Source: Zetaproteobacteria bacterium (GTDB taxonomy: Bacteria; Pseudomonadota; Zetaproteobacteria; Mariprofundales; Mariprofundaceae). From it: 8,005 nt of DNA. The notes beneath the pieces are model-generated. The model ran no database searches. It saw nothing but the letters and a program-made list of their open reading frames with translations, and was not told the origin of the DNA. The translations under genes and the position numbers were made by a program. The stretch spans positions 1 through 8,005 of the forward strand of contig JAJRTX010000131.1 of the NCBI GenBank assembly GCA_021545665.1. Direction: 5' to 3'. The number at the start of each line of letters is the position of its first letter. The first letter of the stretch is position 1. Below are positions 5,814 to 8,005 of the stretch, piece after piece.

Positions 5814-6473
5814 TCAGTCATTTAGCAATTTCAGCAGATCAGTAAATTCAGCCAGCGGCACAACGCGATCTGCATATTCCTCCGGCACATCCTGATAACC
5901 ATGCTCGGCAAACGCGACCGTCAGACATCCGGCATTGAATCCTGCTTCCACATCAAAGCGCGTATCCCCCACCATCACCGTTTCAGAGGCCTTTACCTTC
6001 ATCACGCGGCAGCACTCATACAGCATATCCGGTGCGGGTTTTTTAGCGAATCCATCCTCGGGTGATAACGCCATGGCCAGATACGGCGTCAAACCCAGTA
6101 TATCCAGCACCTGCACCCGCGCCTTGGCAGGTTTAGCTGTGACACAGGAGAAGGGGATGTTTTTTTCCTTCAGGGTATCCAGCACCTGCATCACACCGGG
6201 AAACGGACGCCCGAAATCAGCCGGATGCTGTTCATAAATATCAGCAAAAGCATGATACAGCGCCATGGTATCCGGATCATCCATCGGCTTGTTCAACACA
6301 TTCGATGCCAGCTTTTGCGCCCCGCCGCCGACATGTGGTCTGGTCTCATCCAGAGTCATCTGAAAATCATAACCCAGTGAGGCCAGTGCCCGGTTGGCAT
6401 TGGCGCGAATATCGGGCAGCGCATCCACCAGCGTGCCATCCAGATCAAAAATAAACGCCTTAGGTATTGTCAT
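5814..6473 (-). CDS. gph: Phosphoglycolate phosphatase (HAD superfamily)
   Basis: A 219-residue HAD hydrolase that most likely dephosphorylates 2-phosphoglycolate, from oxygenation or DNA repair, in the cytosol. All four HAD motifs are present: the nucleophile motif FDLDGTL with D10 and D12, motif II at T112 ('VTAKP'), motif III Lys at K144/K145 ('GFAKKPAPD') and motif IV 'GDTRFD' with D170 and D174. The helical cap domain lies between about residues 15 and 85. Length and cap type fit Gph, but HADs are promiscuous, so the substrate is a family-level assignment. The ATG lies inside the end of queG (14-base overlap) with AAGGA 7 bases upstream, indicating one transcript with queG. It ends 158 bases before thiE. 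Confidence 0.85.
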   Translation of the reverse strand: MTIPKAFIFDLDGTLVDALPDIRANANRALASLGYDFQMTLDETRPHVGGGAQKLASNVLNKPMDDPDTMALYHAFADIYEQHPADFGRPFPGVMQVLDTLKEKNIPFSCVTAKPAKARVQVLDILGLTPYLAMALSPEDGFAKKPAPDMLYECCRVMKVKASETVMVGDTRFDVEAGFNAGCLTVAFAEHGYQDVPEEYADRVVPLAEFTDLLKLLND

Positions 6474-7605
6474 ATTTATTCCTTATATACTCTATATTTA
6501 AATTAATCTCTTCATGTGTATCATTATCTTCTTCAATATTTCTCGCGGCCATCATTACAGACAGAATACGGGCCTGATGATTCATATCCGCCAATTGTGC
6601 CAGTGCCCATGTCGCATGACCCCGAATCAGCGGTTCCTGATCGCCCAATACTGCTATCAAATCAGGGATGAATGCAGTATGGCCGGAATTACCCATGGCG
6701 ATACAGACATTGCGCAACAGGCCGCTGCGTTTTGTCCGTTTAACAGGCGACTTCCTGAAATGCTGGCGAAATGCCTCATCATCCAGGCGCAACAGTCTAG
6801 CAAGATCGGGCAAATGATTCTCCCCTCGCGGTTTGAGCAGATCATCTCTCTTCGGATCAGAACTGGCAGCATGACTATTCCACGGGCAGACCAGCTGGCA
6901 ATCATCACAGCCATAAATCCGGTTACCCATCAACGTCCGCAGTTCTCGCGGGATAAAACCGCTGTATTCAATTGTCAAATAGGAAATACACAATCGCGCA
7001 TCCACCACATAAGGGGCCACAATGGCTTTGGTCGGGCAGATATCTATGCAGGCAGTGCATGTGCCACAGTGATTCTCGGCGGACTCATCCGACTCAAGTT
7101 CCGCCGTGGTAAATATCTCAGCCAGAAGAAACCACGAACCCAACTCACGGTGCAGGGTCAGCGAATGTTTGCCCTGCCAACCCAATCCGGCTGCTTCGGC
7201 CAACGCATGCTCCAGCACTGGAGCAGTATCATTAAAAACGCGCTGATCATGTAAACCGAGCAACTCATCCAGTTCCCGCGCCAGCGCTTTCAGCCGCTTT
7301 TTCATCACATCATGGTAATCATCACCATGCGCATAAGCCGTAATCACAGCCTTACCTTTTTCAGCGCAAGCCTCATCCAGTGAATAAGCCGGGGGCGTAT
7401 AGCGCATAGCTACAGAAATAACCGACTTCACTTCATCCAGCATGGCCTCGGGAGCCATGCGCCGTTGCATGCGGGTTTCTTCCCCCATCCATGCCATTTC
7501 ACCCTGCATATCGGCATCCACCCAGCGCTGTAGCGCCTCAGCATGTTTGGCAGACACCTCAGGCCGCGTCACCCGGCACAAGTCAAAGCCATGCCTGCCC
7601 GCCAT
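6460..7605 (-). CDS. queG: Epoxyqueuosine reductase
   Basis: A cobalamin- and iron-sulfur-dependent enzyme that reduces epoxyqueuosine to queuosine in the wobble position of GUN-anticodon tRNAs, the last step of queuosine synthesis. From the ATG at 7605 it has 381 residues. Seen: 'QGEMAWM' (34-40), the catalytic Asp in 'NDTAPVLEH' (D126), 'GLGWQGKHSL' (140-149), the first 4Fe-4S set C180, C183, C186, C190, then C206, 'YLTIE', 'MGNRIYGCDDCQLVCPW' with C233, C236, C240, and a C-terminal HEAT-like segment around 'NSGHTAFIPDL'. The family's first helix is incomplete from this ATG; in-frame sequence upstream ([10 protein letters not shown]) fits it well, so a CTG start at 7635, overlapping the integrase stop as CTGA, may be the real one. 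It overlaps gph by 14 bases at its end. Confidence 0.93.
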   Translation of the reverse strand: MAGRHGFDLCRVTRPEVSAKHAEALQRWVDADMQGEMAWMGEETRMQRRMAPEAMLDEVKSVISVAMRYTPPAYSLDEACAEKGKAVITAYAHGDDYHDVMKKRLKALARELDELLGLHDQRVFNDTAPVLEHALAEAAGLGWQGKHSLTLHRELGSWFLLAEIFTTAELESDESAENHCGTCTACIDICPTKAIVAPYVVDARLCISYLTIEYSGFIPRELRTLMGNRIYGCDDCQLVCPWNSHAASSDPKRDDLLKPRGENHLPDLARLLRLDDEAFRQHFRKSPVKRTKRSGLLRNVCIAMGNSGHTAFIPDLIAVLGDQEPLIRGHATWALAQLADMNHQARILSVMMAARNIEEDNDTHEEINLNIEYIRNKYDNT

Positions 7606-7631
7606 CTCCCGAATGGCTGCTTTCAGTTCTT

Positions 7632-8005
7632 TCAGAGCGAATCCAGCGGGCTTGTAACTGCGCCCAGATTCTGTTGCAATACATGCGTATAGATTTCCGT
7701 AGTTTTCACATCTGCATGGCCGAGCAGTTTCTGCACCACCCGGATATTGGTGCCCGATTCCAGCAGATGCGTGGCAAAGGAATGGCGCAGGGTGTGTGAA
7801 GTCACGCGCTTGGCAATATCCGCTTTTTCCCGAGCACGCCGAATCGCTTTTTGCAAATTGGATGCGTTCACATGATGGCGGCGAATTTCCCCGGATTCAG
7901 GATCACGCGCCAATGCTTTGGCCGGAAATACAAACTGCCATTCCCATGACTTTGGCGCCTTGGGATATTTACGCGCCAACGCCCCCGGCAACCACACATT
8001 GGCAT
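7632..8005 (-). CDS. intI: Integron integrase (IntI-type tyrosine recombinase), C-terminal part
   Basis: The last 123 or so residues of a tyrosine recombinase that runs off the right edge. Catalytic residues visible are H and R of 'HTLRHSF', H of 'LLGHADV' and the nucleophile Tyr of 'EIYTHV' (codon 7691-7689). The first catalytic Arg lies outside the window. The integron-specific insert is present: '[19 protein letters not shown]' matches the IntI1 segment ALDRKYPRAGHSWPWFWVF, followed by '[11 protein letters not shown]' and the IntI-like end '[10 protein letters not shown]'. This separates it from XerC/XerD. Integron integrases act on attI and attC sites; attI would be expected upstream, beyond position 8005, so no cassette array can be assessed. 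The TGA touches the likely queG start, suggesting co-transcription with queG. The frame is intact over the visible part. Confidence 0.9.
   Translation of the reverse strand, partial: ANVWLPGALARKYPKAPKSWEWQFVFPAKALARDPESGEIRRHHVNASNLQKAIRRAREKADIAKRVTSHTLRHSFATHLLESGTNIRVVQKLLGHADVKTTEIYTHVLQQNLGAVTSPLDSL

Noticed and set aside
6514..7254. 246-codon open frame on the plus strand opposite queG
   Set aside because: The whole frame is antisense to QueG, whose motifs are unmistakable; its composition (many Cys, Arg and Ile) is typical of a shadow frame.

Overview
The window is a chromosomal stretch of a proteobacterium, roughly 50% G+C by spot counts. All recognised genes lie on the minus strand, so the biological order runs from position 8005 down to 1. 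The presence of SspA, ThiE, QueG and an integron-type integrase supports a proteobacterium, but I cannot place the class from sequence alone. No tRNA, rRNA, CRISPR array or intact insertion sequence was seen.

Right block (8005 to about 3925): the C-terminal catalytic part of an IntI-type integron integrase runs directly into queG (epoxyqueuosine reductase), which overlaps gph (phosphoglycolate phosphatase) by 14 bases. A 158-base gap with a 31-codon open frame leads to thiE, followed by thiD. These two make the thiamine phosphate step and its HMP-PP substrate. Between thiE and thiD sits an unusual G+C-rich segment of about 264 bases built from nested inverted repeats. It supplies the first codons of thiD, and the thiD ribosome binding site lies inside one arm of a long RNA stem. 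A perfect 16-bp hairpin follows thiD.

Middle: sspA (stringent starvation protein A, a GST-fold RNA polymerase-associated protein) appears to be its own unit, behind an AT-rich leader with inverted repeats.

Left block (2995 to 1): a tight four-gene operon with one junction overlapping by 11 bases and two with zero spacing. It encodes a 'thermostable hemolysin' family protein (acyltransferase-like), an AMP-binding acyl ligase with Arg where the catalytic Lys is expected, a heme-oxygenase-fold di-iron oxidase, and an SDR oxidoreductase cut by the window edge. The set looks like a small fatty-acid-derived metabolite pathway: activate, transfer, oxidise, reduce. The product is unknown to me. This operon and the thiE-thiD structured element are the two things most worth a second look.
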